Shown here: positions 8,113-16,199 of the stretch, in pieces
How positions within the stretch are numbered: the stretch's first letter is position 1
Layout of the letters: every line of letters starts with the position of its first letter
NCBI GenBank assembly: GCA_903944085.1
Contig: CAJAQO010000169.1
Coordinates: 1-37,873 of the forward strand
From: an uncultured Verrucomicrobia subdivision 3 bacterium
Lineage (GTDB): Bacteria > Verrucomicrobiota > Verrucomicrobiia > Limisphaerales > UBA11358
Reading direction: 5' to 3'
Length of the DNA stretch: 37,873 bases
The notes under the pieces: generated by a model
What the model saw: only the letters and a program-made list of their open reading frames with translations
Told to the model about the DNA's origin: nothing
The model's database searches: none
Made by a program: the position numbers and the translations under genes

Positions 8113-10029
8113 ATGGGAACCATTTTTGAAAAGAGCGGACGGCTGGCGCTGCTGCTGATTTTTCTCGCCCGGCCGGGGTTGGCAGAAACCGCGCCGGTGC
8201 GAATTGAGGTGGACGCCACCGCAGCGGTGCGCGGGCTGTTGCACGCGCGACTGCACATTCCCGCGCCGCCCGGCCCGCTCACGCTGTTTTATCCCAAATG
8301 GATTCCGGGCGAACATTCGCCGGACGGGCCGATCAATAATTTGACCGGCCTGCAAATGTCGGCGAACGGCCAGCCGCTCAACTGGCAGCGGGACGCGGAC
8401 GACATGTTCGCGTTTCACCTCGCCGTGCCGGCGGGCGCGAACGCGGTGGACGTGGAGTTTGATTTTCTTTTGACGGCGGGCGGCGCGTATTCTTCCGGCA
8501 GTTCGGCCACCGCCCGGCTGCTGGATTTGAGCTGGAACCAGGTTTTGCTTTATCCGCAGACGGCGTCGCCGCTGAAACAGGCTTATGCCGCGAGCCTGAA
8601 ACTGCCTGCGGGCTGGAACTTCGGCACAGCGCTGCCCCTCGGCATTTCGACGCGAAGCCAAGCCGGCGAAATCACATTCTTACCCGCATCCTTGGAAACG
8701 TTGATTGATTCGCCGGTGCTCGCGGGGGAATTTTTCCGCACGGTGGATTTGACGCCGGGGGAAAATCCGCCGCACTACTTGCACCTTGCGGCCGACAGCG
8801 CGGTGGCGCTGGAAATCAAGCCGGAGGACGCCCGGAAGTTCACGCGTTTGGTGCGGGAAGAAAATGCGCTGTTCGGCGCGCATCATTATCGTGACTACCA
8901 TTTTCTGCTCACGTTGAGCGACCACGTGGCGCATTTTGGCCTGGAACATCACGAGTCGAGCGACGACCGCGTGGACGAAAATTATTTGACGGACCCGGAC
9001 GCCTGGACGGTCCACTCCGAATTATTGCCGCATGAAATGGTGCATTCGTGGAACGGAAAATTTCGCCGGCCCGCCGGCATCGCCACACCGGATTACCAGC
9101 AGCCGATGGAGGATGAACTGCTCTGGGTTTATGAAGGGCTGACGGATTATCTCGGCAAGGTGCTCGCCGTGCGCAGCGGCCTTCAGACAAACGCCAATTT
9201 CCGCGACGAATTTGCGCTGACGGCGGCGATGCTCGACCACCGTTCCGGCCGCGCCTGGCGCTCGCTCGCCGACACCGCCGTCTCGGCGCAACTGCTTTAT
9301 GCGGCTCCCGGCCCGGGCTCAAACCGCCGGCGCAGCGTGGATTTTTATCCCGAAGGCGACTTGATCTGGCTCGAAGCGGACACGCTGATTCGCCAGCAAA
9401 CCGCGGGCAAAAAAACGCTCGACGATTTCTGCAAACAATTTCACGGCGGCGTAAGCGGTCCGCCCAAAGTCGTGCCTTACCAATTCGCCGACGTGGTGGA
9501 TGGGTTGAATGCCATCGCACCTTACGACTGGAAAAATTTCTTTCAAAAAAGAATTTATGAAATCAATCCGCACGCGCCGGCGGGCGGCATCGAGAACAGC
9601 GGCTGGCGGCTCGCCTACACCAATGAAATTTCCCCGGTCCAGAAAATCCGTGAAAGCCAGCGCAAGTTCACCGACCTGAGCTATTCGCTGGGCGTCGTCA
9701 TTGGCGCGGACGGCGACATCAGCGACGTTTTGCCGGACACACCCGCCGACCGGGCCGGCCTCAGCGCGAACATGAAGCTGGTCGCGGTGAACGGCCGAAG
9801 CTGGTCCGCGAAAAATTTTCGCGCCGCCGTGAAAACGGCGGCGACAAATTCCGCGCCGATCGAGTTACTCGTCGTGCGTGACGATTATTACCAGACCTGC
9901 AAAGTGGATTATCACGGCGGCGAAAAATATCCCGTGCTCGAACGCGACGCGACGAAACCGGATTTGCTGGCGGAAATTTTAAAGCCGCTCACGCCCGATC
10001 CGGGCACAACCGCACCGGCGGAAAAATGA
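8113..10029 (+). CDS. M61 family glycyl-aminopeptidase with PDZ domain
   Basis: A 638-residue exported metalloprotease. A signal peptide (hydrophobic LALLLIFLARPGLAE with a likely AxA-type cleavage near residue 25) is followed by the N-terminal beta domain of M61 peptidases, then the zinc site HEMVHSWNGK (HExxHxWNxK, the M61 signature) and downstream ELLWVYEGLTDYLGKVL supplying the third zinc-ligand glutamate. A PDZ domain follows near residues 530-610 (SLGVVIGADGDISDVLPDTPADRAGL). Likely periplasmic peptide turnover. It lies 57 bases after the ClpX-like gene, so co-transcription is possible. Confidence 0.93.
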   Translation: MGTIFEKSGRLALLLIFLARPGLAETAPVRIEVDATAAVRGLLHARLHIPAPPGPLTLFYPKWIPGEHSPDGPINNLTGLQMSANGQPLNWQRDADDMFAFHLAVPAGANAVDVEFDFLLTAGGAYSSGSSATARLLDLSWNQVLLYPQTASPLKQAYAASLKLPAGWNFGTALPLGISTRSQAGEITFLPASLETLIDSPVLAGEFFRTVDLTPGENPPHYLHLAADSAVALEIKPEDARKFTRLVREENALFGAHHYRDYHFLLTLSDHVAHFGLEHHESSDDRVDENYLTDPDAWTVHSELLPHEMVHSWNGKFRRPAGIATPDYQQPMEDELLWVYEGLTDYLGKVLAVRSGLQTNANFRDEFALTAAMLDHRSGRAWRSLADTAVSAQLLYAAPGPGSNRRRSVDFYPEGDLIWLEADTLIRQQTAGKKTLDDFCKQFHGGVSGPPKVVPYQFADVVDGLNAIAPYDWKNFFQKRIYEINPHAPAGGIENSGWRLAYTNEISPVQKIRESQRKFTDLSYSLGVVIGADGDISDVLPDTPADRAGLSANMKLVAVNGRSWSAKNFRAAVKTAATNSAPIELLVVRDDYYQTCKVDYHGGEKYPVLERDATKPDLLAEILKPLTPDPGTTAPAEK

Positions 10030-10063
10030 CGGTCCGCAAGACGCGTCGCCGCCGCGAAGTCGG

Positions 10064-12088
10064 TTATTTCGCCGCTGTCAGCTTGTAAAGCACTACGCCA
10101 TGCGCGGGAATCGTGAGCGGCAAAACGCCGTCCGCCGCGTTCACATCAGCCACGTCTTTCTGCCGCCACAAATCGCGGACGTGCTGGTTGCCGGCCAGAC
10201 CGAATTGCACCAGCGATTTGAAATCCTGGTTGATCGGCGCGGAACCGAGGTTGAAAAAGCCGAACGCGCGGCTGCCGTCTTCCAGTTCCTTTTCGTAAAC
10301 TTTCAGGTTGCCTTCGGTCAGCACGCAGGTCGCCTCTTTGCCGAGCGCGTCTTGATCGAGCGCGAGCACCTCGTCGTTGCTCAACAAATTCAGCGTGAAA
10401 TCATCGAACTTGGTCATGTCGCAACCGATGAGCAGCGGCGAGGCGAGCAGGCACCACAGGCTGATGTGCGTGTATTGTTCGTCCGGCGTCAGGTGCGTCG
10501 GATGCAAGTTGCCCCAGCCGACCTGGCCGACGATCAGCATGTCGGGATCATTCCAATTGCCCGGCTTGGCGAACGGCGCGGCCTTGTCCTGCCGGAAGCC
10601 GATGCTGCTCATGCTGCGCCAGGTGTCGGTGATGTCGCCGGTGGTGCGCCAGCAATTGCCTTGCACCGAACCGCCCCATTTCCACACGTCGGCCATGCCG
10701 TATTGGCAAAGGCTGAAAACGATGTCGCGGTTTTGCTTCGGCAAATACTCGCCCATGTGTTGGTAGGGACGGATGGCCTTGATCGTGTTTGCATCCGCCT
10801 CCGGACGGTTGACGGCATAAGTGTCGTGGGAGAAAATGTTGTTGTCGCCGTAGCTACACCAGTCGTATTTCAAATAATCAAAACCCCATTTCGCGTAAGT
10901 CTGCGCGTCCTGTTCCTCGTGCTGCCAGCTCGCCGCGCAACCGCCGCACGTCCACGGGCCGGGCGAGGAATAAAGCCCCGCCTTCAAGCCGAGACCGTGG
11001 ATGTAATCCGCCAGACCTTTCATGTCCGGAAAACGCGAGTTGGGCACGATGAAACCTTTGGCGTCGCGAAATTCGCCGTGCAGCGTCGGGTCTTTCGAGT
11101 TGCGATGGTTCTGCCAAAAATCATCCACGTTGATGTAAGTCCAGCCGTGGTTGATGAGACCGCTCCTGACCATCGCGTCCGCCGCGCTCTTCACATGTTC
11201 GGCGGAAACCGCGCCGGCAAAACAATTCCAACTGTTCCAGCCCATCGGCGGCGTGAGTGCCATCTGGTCGCCGCAGACGATGCGGAATTTTTTCTCCGCC
11301 GTGCCCAGCGAATTTTTGGCCAGCAGCGTGACGGTGAATTCACCCTTGGTTTTCAAGGCGCCGGTGATGTGGCCCGTTTGCGCATCGAGCTTCAAGCCCT
11401 CCGGCAAATTTTTTGCGGAAAATTCCATCGGCCGTTCGCCGGTCGCCGGAATGGTGAACATAAACGGCGAGCCGGGGCGCACGCCAAAAACATTCGCGCC
11501 GTTGATGCGCGGCGTGGCGGGTGCGGACGGCGTGAGAATGTAAGGCGCGACCGGCGCCATCGGAGCTTCGCCGCTGGTGGCAAAAGTTTTGGCCGACGCC
11601 GTTTCAAATTTCGCGTCCGCCCAGTCCGCGTGGTCAAAATTAATGCCGTCATCGGCATCACCGACTTCGAGCACCAAGGCTTTTATGCCGGTGAGATCAG
11701 CTTCGCAAGCCTTGGCCGCCTCGCCCGCGCGCATCACGCCGCTTGTCCACAGCACCTTGCCGTCGCCGCGCACAATGAATTCAACACTCGAATCGGGATT
11801 TTTGTTCACTTCGTCATCCACGCCGACGCTGGCGGAAAATTTTTGCGCTCCGCCGTCCAGCTTGATGTGCAACGCGCCTTCCGCATGCGTGCCAAAGCCG
11901 CGTTCATATTTTGTCCCGCCGATGGTCAGCGCGTGGCCGTCCACGGACTGATTTTTGTGCGGCGTGCCCCAGCCTTGCGAGGCCACGGACAAATTCAAGT
12001 CATCCAGCCAGACGGTTTCGGCGGACACAATTCCCGTGGTGAACACGGCCAGTGAAAAGCCCAGCGCGAGGGCGAAGCGTGATTTCAT
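10064..12088 (-). CDS. Secreted alpha-galactosidase, GH27, with NPCBM domain
   Basis: A 674-residue glycosidase releasing terminal alpha-galactose from polysaccharides or oligosaccharides. Order of parts: signal peptide ending near VSAE, an NPCBM-type carbohydrate-binding domain at about 27-145 (KYERGFGTHAEGALHIKLDG), a putative Ig-like linker domain at about 180-270 (FSAKNLPEGLKLDAQTGHITG), then the GH27 barrel beginning MALTPPMGWNSWNCF. The nucleophile Asp is in YLKYDWCSYG and the acid/base Asp in GNWNDPDML. A C-terminal beta domain follows. It stands alone, convergent with the M61 gene and divergent from rdgB, and has no transporter or regulator beside it. Confidence 0.94.
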   Translation of the reverse strand: MKSRFALALGFSLAVFTTGIVSAETVWLDDLNLSVASQGWGTPHKNQSVDGHALTIGGTKYERGFGTHAEGALHIKLDGGAQKFSASVGVDDEVNKNPDSSVEFIVRGDGKVLWTSGVMRAGEAAKACEADLTGIKALVLEVGDADDGINFDHADWADAKFETASAKTFATSGEAPMAPVAPYILTPSAPATPRINGANVFGVRPGSPFMFTIPATGERPMEFSAKNLPEGLKLDAQTGHITGALKTKGEFTVTLLAKNSLGTAEKKFRIVCGDQMALTPPMGWNSWNCFAGAVSAEHVKSAADAMVRSGLINHGWTYINVDDFWQNHRNSKDPTLHGEFRDAKGFIVPNSRFPDMKGLADYIHGLGLKAGLYSSPGPWTCGGCAASWQHEEQDAQTYAKWGFDYLKYDWCSYGDNNIFSHDTYAVNRPEADANTIKAIRPYQHMGEYLPKQNRDIVFSLCQYGMADVWKWGGSVQGNCWRTTGDITDTWRSMSSIGFRQDKAAPFAKPGNWNDPDMLIVGQVGWGNLHPTHLTPDEQYTHISLWCLLASPLLIGCDMTKFDDFTLNLLSNDEVLALDQDALGKEATCVLTEGNLKVYEKELEDGSRAFGFFNLGSAPINQDFKSLVQFGLAGNQHVRDLWRQKDVADVNAADGVLPLTIPAHGVVLYKLTAAK

Positions 12089-12158
12089 GGCTTGATTTTG
12101 CCGGTGAAATTTTCTGCGTCAAGCTCGCCAGCAGAAAAATATTCGCTAATCTGAATGC

Positions 12159-12866
12159 ATGACGACGCTGCTCATCGCCACGCGCAACGCCCACAAGGTC
12201 GGGGAAATCCGTGCCATCCTCGGTGCCGGATTTCAATTCCTTACGCTCAAAGATTTCCCCAATGCCCCGGCCGTGGTCGAAGATGCGGCCACGTTCGCCG
12301 GCAATGCCACCAAAAAAGCCGTGGAACTGGCGCGCTGGCTGACCTTGCCAAATTCGGAATGTGGAATGCGGAATGCGGAATTGAATTTCGTCCTCGCCGA
12401 CGATTCCGGCCTGGAAGTGGATGCCTTGAACGGCGCGCCCGGCGTGCATTCCGCCCGTTTTGCGGCGCTGGATAAAATGGCAAACTCCACCGACGCGGAT
12501 AACAACGCCAAGCTGCTACACCTGCTGAAAGATGTGCCGCTGGAAAAACGGACCGCGCGTTTCCGCTGCGCCATCGCCCTGACCCCCACGGAAATCCGGC
12601 CGGAAAAAAGCCCGTCGCCGGAATCTGCGTCGCCGGTTTGCTACGCCAATCAGTTCGACGCGCAGACGCAAATTATTTTTGAGGGCGCTTGCGAAGGCCG
12701 GATTCAGCTCGCCGCGAGCGGTGCGGGCGGCTTCGGCTACGATCCGCTGTTTGTGCCGGACGGGTTCACGCAATCCTTCGCCGAACTCGGCGAGGATGTG
12801 AAAAATAAATTGAGCCACCGCGCCAAAGCGCTGGCGAAGCTGAAAGAATTTTTTACAACGAAGTAA
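12159..12866 (+). CDS. rdgB: XTP/dITP diphosphatase (HAM1 family)
   Basis: Removes non-canonical purine triphosphates (dITP, XTP) from the nucleotide pool. The 235-residue product has the family signatures LLIATRNAHKVGEI, FAGNATKKA, LADDSGLEVDAL, GGFGYDPLFV and LSHRAKAL. It is longer than the usual ~200 residues for two reasons: a heptamer-repeat insertion (NSECGMRNAELN, bases 12351-12387) just before the catalytic LADDSGLEVDAL, and a Pro/Ser-rich stretch after RCAIALTP. Both lie in loops, so activity is probably retained. Confidence 0.94.
   Translation: MTTLLIATRNAHKVGEIRAILGAGFQFLTLKDFPNAPAVVEDAATFAGNATKKAVELARWLTLPNSECGMRNAELNFVLADDSGLEVDALNGAPGVHSARFAALDKMANSTDADNNAKLLHLLKDVPLEKRTARFRCAIALTPTEIRPEKSPSPESASPVCYANQFDAQTQIIFEGACEGRIQLAASGAGGFGYDPLFVPDGFTQSFAELGEDVKNKLSHRAKALAKLKEFFTTK
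12351..12387. repeat. GGAATGC heptamer repeat inside rdgB
   Basis: Words GGAATGT, GGAATGC, GGAATGC and GGAATTG run head to tail, bounded by AATTC and GAATT, which can pair. It is read in frame, adding about 12 residues. Confidence 0.82.
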
Positions 12867-12913
12867 CCAAGGAACAAAGTTTTCCAGAACTTCGTTGCTT
12901 GGTTCCTTGGTTG
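12858..12913. repeat. Inverted repeat between convergent rdgB and suhB, possible bidirectional terminator
   Basis: Perfect 11-bp arms AACCAAGGAAC (12865-12875) and GTTCCTTGGTT (12902-12912) enclose further pairing words AACGAAG and CTTCGTT. The left arm overlaps the rdgB stop codon. The element is the only sequence between the two convergent genes. T-runs are short, so termination is plausible but not certain. Confidence 0.7.
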
Positions 12914-12919
12914 TTCAAA

Positions 12920-13696
12920 TCATTTCAGCAGACTGCCAAGCTGAAGTTTTCTCCGCAGCTTGCCGTTGTCGGCGCACATGCGCAGCTTGCCGTTGGGCGC
13001 GGGCCGCACATAAAATTCGCCGCCAGCATTTTCCACCAGTAGCGAACCGGCGGCCACGTCCCACAAATTGATGGTGCGCTCGATGTAGGCGTCGAGCCGG
13101 CCGCTGGCGACATAGACCAACTCCAGCGCGGCGGAGCCCATGATGCGGATTTTTTTGACCTGTTTGGAAATGCGGATGAGGTGCGGCAAACTTTTTTGCA
13201 GGTTGTCCTTGCTCTTGGAAAAGCCCATCGCGACGACGCAATCGTTCAATTCCGAGCGGTTGCTCACGCGCACAATTTTCCCGTTCCGCCGCGTCGGCTG
13301 GCCTTGCGTCGTCGTCCAGATTTCATCGGTGAACGGATCGTAAATCACACCCACCACGGATTTCTGCTGGTGTTCGAGCGCGATGGAAACGGCCGCGTGC
13401 GGCATTCCGAAAAAATAATTCACCGTGCCGTCAATCGGATCAATCACCCAGCGATACTCGGCGTTCACATCGCCGGTGCTGCCTTCCTCGCCGAGCACGG
13501 GAATCTGCGGGAACGCGGCGGCGAGGATTTTTTCGATGAGCGCCTGGCAGCGCACGTCCAGCTCCAGTTTGATGTCGTGGGCCTCGGCGCAATTCACGCG
13601 CTTGGGTTTGTGCCAGTTGGCGTGCATGACTTTGCCGGCGGCGCGGGCCGCTTGCACGGCGACGGCCAGTGCGGATTTGAGTTGGATTTTTTTCAT
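12920..13696 (-). CDS. Inositol monophosphatase family protein (SuhB-like)
   Basis: A 258-residue Mg-dependent phosphatase of the FIG superfamily. Metal-site motifs are present: VLGEEG, WVIDPIDGTVNYFFG (DPxDGTxN) and the C-terminal LWDVAAGSLLVENAGG. Likely substrates are inositol-1-phosphate or a related sugar phosphate; the exact one cannot be told from sequence. Its start is 7 bases after the Kef-type antiporter stop, so it is the last gene of the ArsR / antiporter / phosphatase run. Confidence 0.92.
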   Translation of the reverse strand: MKKIQLKSALAVAVQAARAAGKVMHANWHKPKRVNCAEAHDIKLELDVRCQALIEKILAAAFPQIPVLGEEGSTGDVNAEYRWVIDPIDGTVNYFFGMPHAAVSIALEHQQKSVVGVIYDPFTDEIWTTTQGQPTRRNGKIVRVSNRSELNDCVVAMGFSKSKDNLQKSLPHLIRISKQVKKIRIMGSAALELVYVASGRLDAYIERTINLWDVAAGSLLVENAGGEFYVRPAPNGKLRMCADNGKLRRKLQLGSLLK

Positions 13697-13703
13697 TAAA
13701 ATA

Positions 13704-15416
13704 TCAGGGGATGACTTCGCTGCGTTCCTGCAACTGCATTTCCTGCTCGTGGCGCTTGGCGTCGAGCAGGTTTTTTTCCGCGGCTTCCAAAACGTGGAGC
13801 AGGTCGGCGGCTTCGAGCAGGCGCGGCGCGGTGACGAAGCTCGCCCCGGCGGCGTAAAGCGCCGGCACGTCCGCCAGCAATTCGGCGTGGACGATGATCT
13901 TGCCGTGCGAATTCAGCTCGCGGAGCTGGCGGATGATTTTCAGATTGTTCGCGCCTTTCAAGACCATGTTCGGCAGCGAACAGATGACCACCTCCGCATG
14001 GGCAACGCCGGCATGATGCAGCACGTCGCGCGCGGTGATGTCGCCATAAACGGCGTGAACCTTGCGCGCTTTCAACTTTTCATGCACGACGGGATTGAAA
14101 TCAATCACGACGATTTCAGGAATCAGATCGGCGCGGTTGCGCTCGATTTCCGCGAGCAGCGAGCTGGCGGTCCAGGAAAAACCCAGCAGGCAGATGCGGG
14201 GCGGCGCGGCATCCTCGCGCGCGAGAAACGCCGTGTTGTCCAAGTCGTGAAAACCCAGCTTGCGCAGCCAGGGCGTGATTTTGCGGAGCAGCGAATCGTT
14301 GCCGAGAATCGCGTAAGTCGAACCGATGGCGAGGAACGCAAACGCGAACGCCGCGATGCCAATGGTGTTTTCCGAAACATCGCCGTCCTTTTGGCCGAGC
14401 GCCAGCAGCACCAGCGACAGCTCGCTCATCTGGCAGAGGTTGATCGCCGGCAACAGGCTCACGCGATGGCCCTGCCGCATCGAATACAGCACGGGGAAAA
14501 CGGTCGCCAACCGGCTGACGATGAGCACGAGACACAGAAACAGCGTCCACAAAATGTAGGCCACCGTCGGCACCGGAATGATCATGCCGAGGCCCACGAA
14601 GAACAGCGTCACGAAAAAATCGCGGAGGCTCGTGACTTTGGCGACCACGTCCAGCGTGTAGGGAAACGTCGAGATCATCACGCCCGCGATCAACGCGCCC
14701 ATCGCCGACGAGAGCTTGAGATAATCCGCGAAGCCCGCCAGCGCAAAGCACCACGCCAGCGCGCCGACCAGCACCAGTTCCGGCAGCCGCGCGATGAATT
14801 TAAAGACGTGCGGCAGCACAAACCGGCTGGCCAGGAACGCCACCGCCAGCAGCAGGATGACATGCCAAACTGCCACGAGCATGACGCCGGCGGACGGATT
14901 TTTCAGGTTCGGCTGGACGGCAAGAAACAGAATCGTGGCGATGTCCTGCAACACCAAAACGCCGAGCGTCACGCGGCCCGCGAGCGTTTCCAATTCCCGC
15001 TTGTCGTAAAGAATTTTGACGATGATGACCGTGCTGCTCATCGCCGCCGCGACCGCGAGATAGAGCGCTTCCAGATGATTTTGCGCCGGCCCGATGAGTC
15101 CGAAGACCAGCCAGCCAAGGATCACGCAGCCGAGAATTTGCGTGCCCGCCGTCAGCGTAATGACGCGCCCCGCGCTTAACATTTTTTTTAGGTCAATCTC
15201 CAGACCGATCATGAACAGCAGCAGCGACAGGCCGATGGTGGAAATGGTCTGGATGTCGGTCGCATCGGTGATGAACTTGAAGCCGTTCGGCCCGACCGCG
15301 AAGCCGGCGACGAGATAGGCGAGCAGCAACGGCTGCCGCGCCACCTGCGACGCCACCGCCACGACCCACGCGGCGATGATGCAGATGGCGATGTCGGTGA
15401 CCAGGCCGTGCTCCAT
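13704..15416 (-). CDS. Kef-type K+/H+ antiporter with TrkA-N domain
   Basis: A 570-residue CPA2 cation:proton antiporter. Roughly residues 1-380 are the membrane domain with about 12 hydrophobic segments (QPLLLAYLVAGFAVGPNGF, LLLFMIGLEIDLKKML and LAYSRGD-like helices typical of the family). Residues from about 400 form a cytosolic TrkA-N/RCK nucleotide-binding domain (CLLGFSWTASSLLAEIER, IVVIDFNP, AVYGDITARDVLHHAGV). A charged helix ends the protein. Probably exports K+ or Na+ in exchange for protons and is gated by a nucleotide or thiol ligand. It sits between the ArsR regulator and the SuhB-like phosphatase. Confidence 0.92.
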   Translation of the reverse strand: MEHGLVTDIAICIIAAWVVAVASQVARQPLLLAYLVAGFAVGPNGFKFITDATDIQTISTIGLSLLLFMIGLEIDLKKMLSAGRVITLTAGTQILGCVILGWLVFGLIGPAQNHLEALYLAVAAAMSSTVIIVKILYDKRELETLAGRVTLGVLVLQDIATILFLAVQPNLKNPSAGVMLVAVWHVILLLAVAFLASRFVLPHVFKFIARLPELVLVGALAWCFALAGFADYLKLSSAMGALIAGVMISTFPYTLDVVAKVTSLRDFFVTLFFVGLGMIIPVPTVAYILWTLFLCLVLIVSRLATVFPVLYSMRQGHRVSLLPAINLCQMSELSLVLLALGQKDGDVSENTIGIAAFAFAFLAIGSTYAILGNDSLLRKITPWLRKLGFHDLDNTAFLAREDAAPPRICLLGFSWTASSLLAEIERNRADLIPEIVVIDFNPVVHEKLKARKVHAVYGDITARDVLHHAGVAHAEVVICSLPNMVLKGANNLKIIRQLRELNSHGKIIVHAELLADVPALYAAGASFVTAPRLLEAADLLHVLEAAEKNLLDAKRHEQEMQLQERSEVIP

Positions 15417-15460
15417 GCGGACAAAAACTAACGCAGCAAATCAATTAGGAAAGCCGTAAA

Positions 15461-15850
15461 TCACGGAAAGCGCAGCACACACACGCCATAGTCAATCACT
15501 GGCCTTCCCGCTTCCGTGCGCCGGCAATTCTCCGGCACGGCATGATGCGCCTTGCGCCCGTCCCCGTCCGGTGCCGACACCACCGTCAGCGCCCCCGCCG
15601 CGCGCAGCAGCGCCAAGTGCTTGGACATCTGGCTTGGTTTGCCGCCCACCCGCACTGCCAACTCCTGCACCGAGAGCGGCGCACTGGAAATCAATTCCCG
15701 CAGAATATTCCACCGCACCGGATCGCTTACCGCCTTGAGCAGCAGACAAGGATTGGCAAAAACATTCGGCACATCCGCCGGCATCCCCAGAGCTGACGTT
15801 GCCGCTGCCAGTGAAGCTGACGCAGATGTATTGGAAAGCTCGTCCTTCAT
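15461..15850 (-). CDS. ArsR/SmtB-family transcriptional regulator
   Basis: A 129-residue protein with an N-terminal ~30-residue Ala/Ser-rich extension and an ArsR winged helix (LLKAVSDPVRWNILREL, LSVQELAVRVGGKPSQMSKHLALLRAAG). No obvious metal-binding Cys pair is seen in the recognition helix, so its signal is unknown. It is 44 bases upstream of the antiporter on the same strand and probably controls, or is co-transcribed with, the antiporter-phosphatase unit. Its promoter must lie in the region occupied by the 21-nt array. Confidence 0.85.
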   Translation of the reverse strand: MKDELSNTSASASLAAATSALGMPADVPNVFANPCLLLKAVSDPVRWNILRELISSAPLSVQELAVRVGGKPSQMSKHLALLRAAGALTVVSAPDGDGRKAHHAVPENCRRTEAGRPVIDYGVCVLRFP

Positions 15851-16199
15851 GCCGGAATATTAAGCCGACAACGTCGGCGAGACAAGTATAGTCGTCGGTT
15901 GGAATATAAATGAAGTCTGCGCGTCAAATACAGTCGTCGGAAGGAACATATTCTACGTTTTAACGCTAAATACAGTCGTATGAAGGAATATAAAGTGCTT
16001 CGGCGACACATAAATAGTCGTCGGAAAGAATGTATTTTACCGGGGAGATGCAAGTGTGGTCGTCGGCGGGCATGTATAGCTGGTCGGTAGGCAACGTCAA
16101 TACGTCGGCAGCGAAAACGGGCAAAGAAAACCCTCCGGCATGGTCGTGCCAGAGAGATTCCGGTTGCGCGGGCAATCGGGAAAGCCCGCCCGCGAAACT
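15851..16199. other. Gene-free 349-base region holding a 21-nt array
   Basis: No credible gene. It contains the upstream region of the leftward ArsR gene, the tandem array at 15870-16121 and, at about 16167-16190, a GC-rich imperfect hairpin (GCGGGC/GCCCGC) close to the valS stop that lacks a T-run and is at best a weak terminator. Confidence 0.7.
15870..16121. repeat. 21/42-nt tandem array, about 12 units
   Basis: A GTCGTCGG-A/T-rich unit begins at 15891, 15933, 15975, 16017 and 16059, exactly 42 bases apart each time, with a degenerate copy at 16101. A second, more variable 21-nt unit ending in A/T-rich AAATA alternates with it. Counting both types gives about 12 units of 21. The main unit reads roughly GTCGTCGGAAGGAATATAA. 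No spacer-like unique sequences are present. Confidence 0.88.

Noticed and set aside
10100-12055. Open frame of 651 codons antisense to the alpha-galactosidase gene
   Set aside because: Arg/His-rich product without recognisable domains, opposite a clear GH27 gene with signal peptide.
13425-15179. Open frame of 584 codons antisense to the Kef-type antiporter
   Set aside because: Its charged Arg/Gln/His-rich sequence is typical of reverse-strand reading of a membrane protein gene.
15870-16121. CRISPR array
   Set aside because: No identical repeats separated by unique spacers of constant length and no cas genes; the units are contiguous and degenerate.
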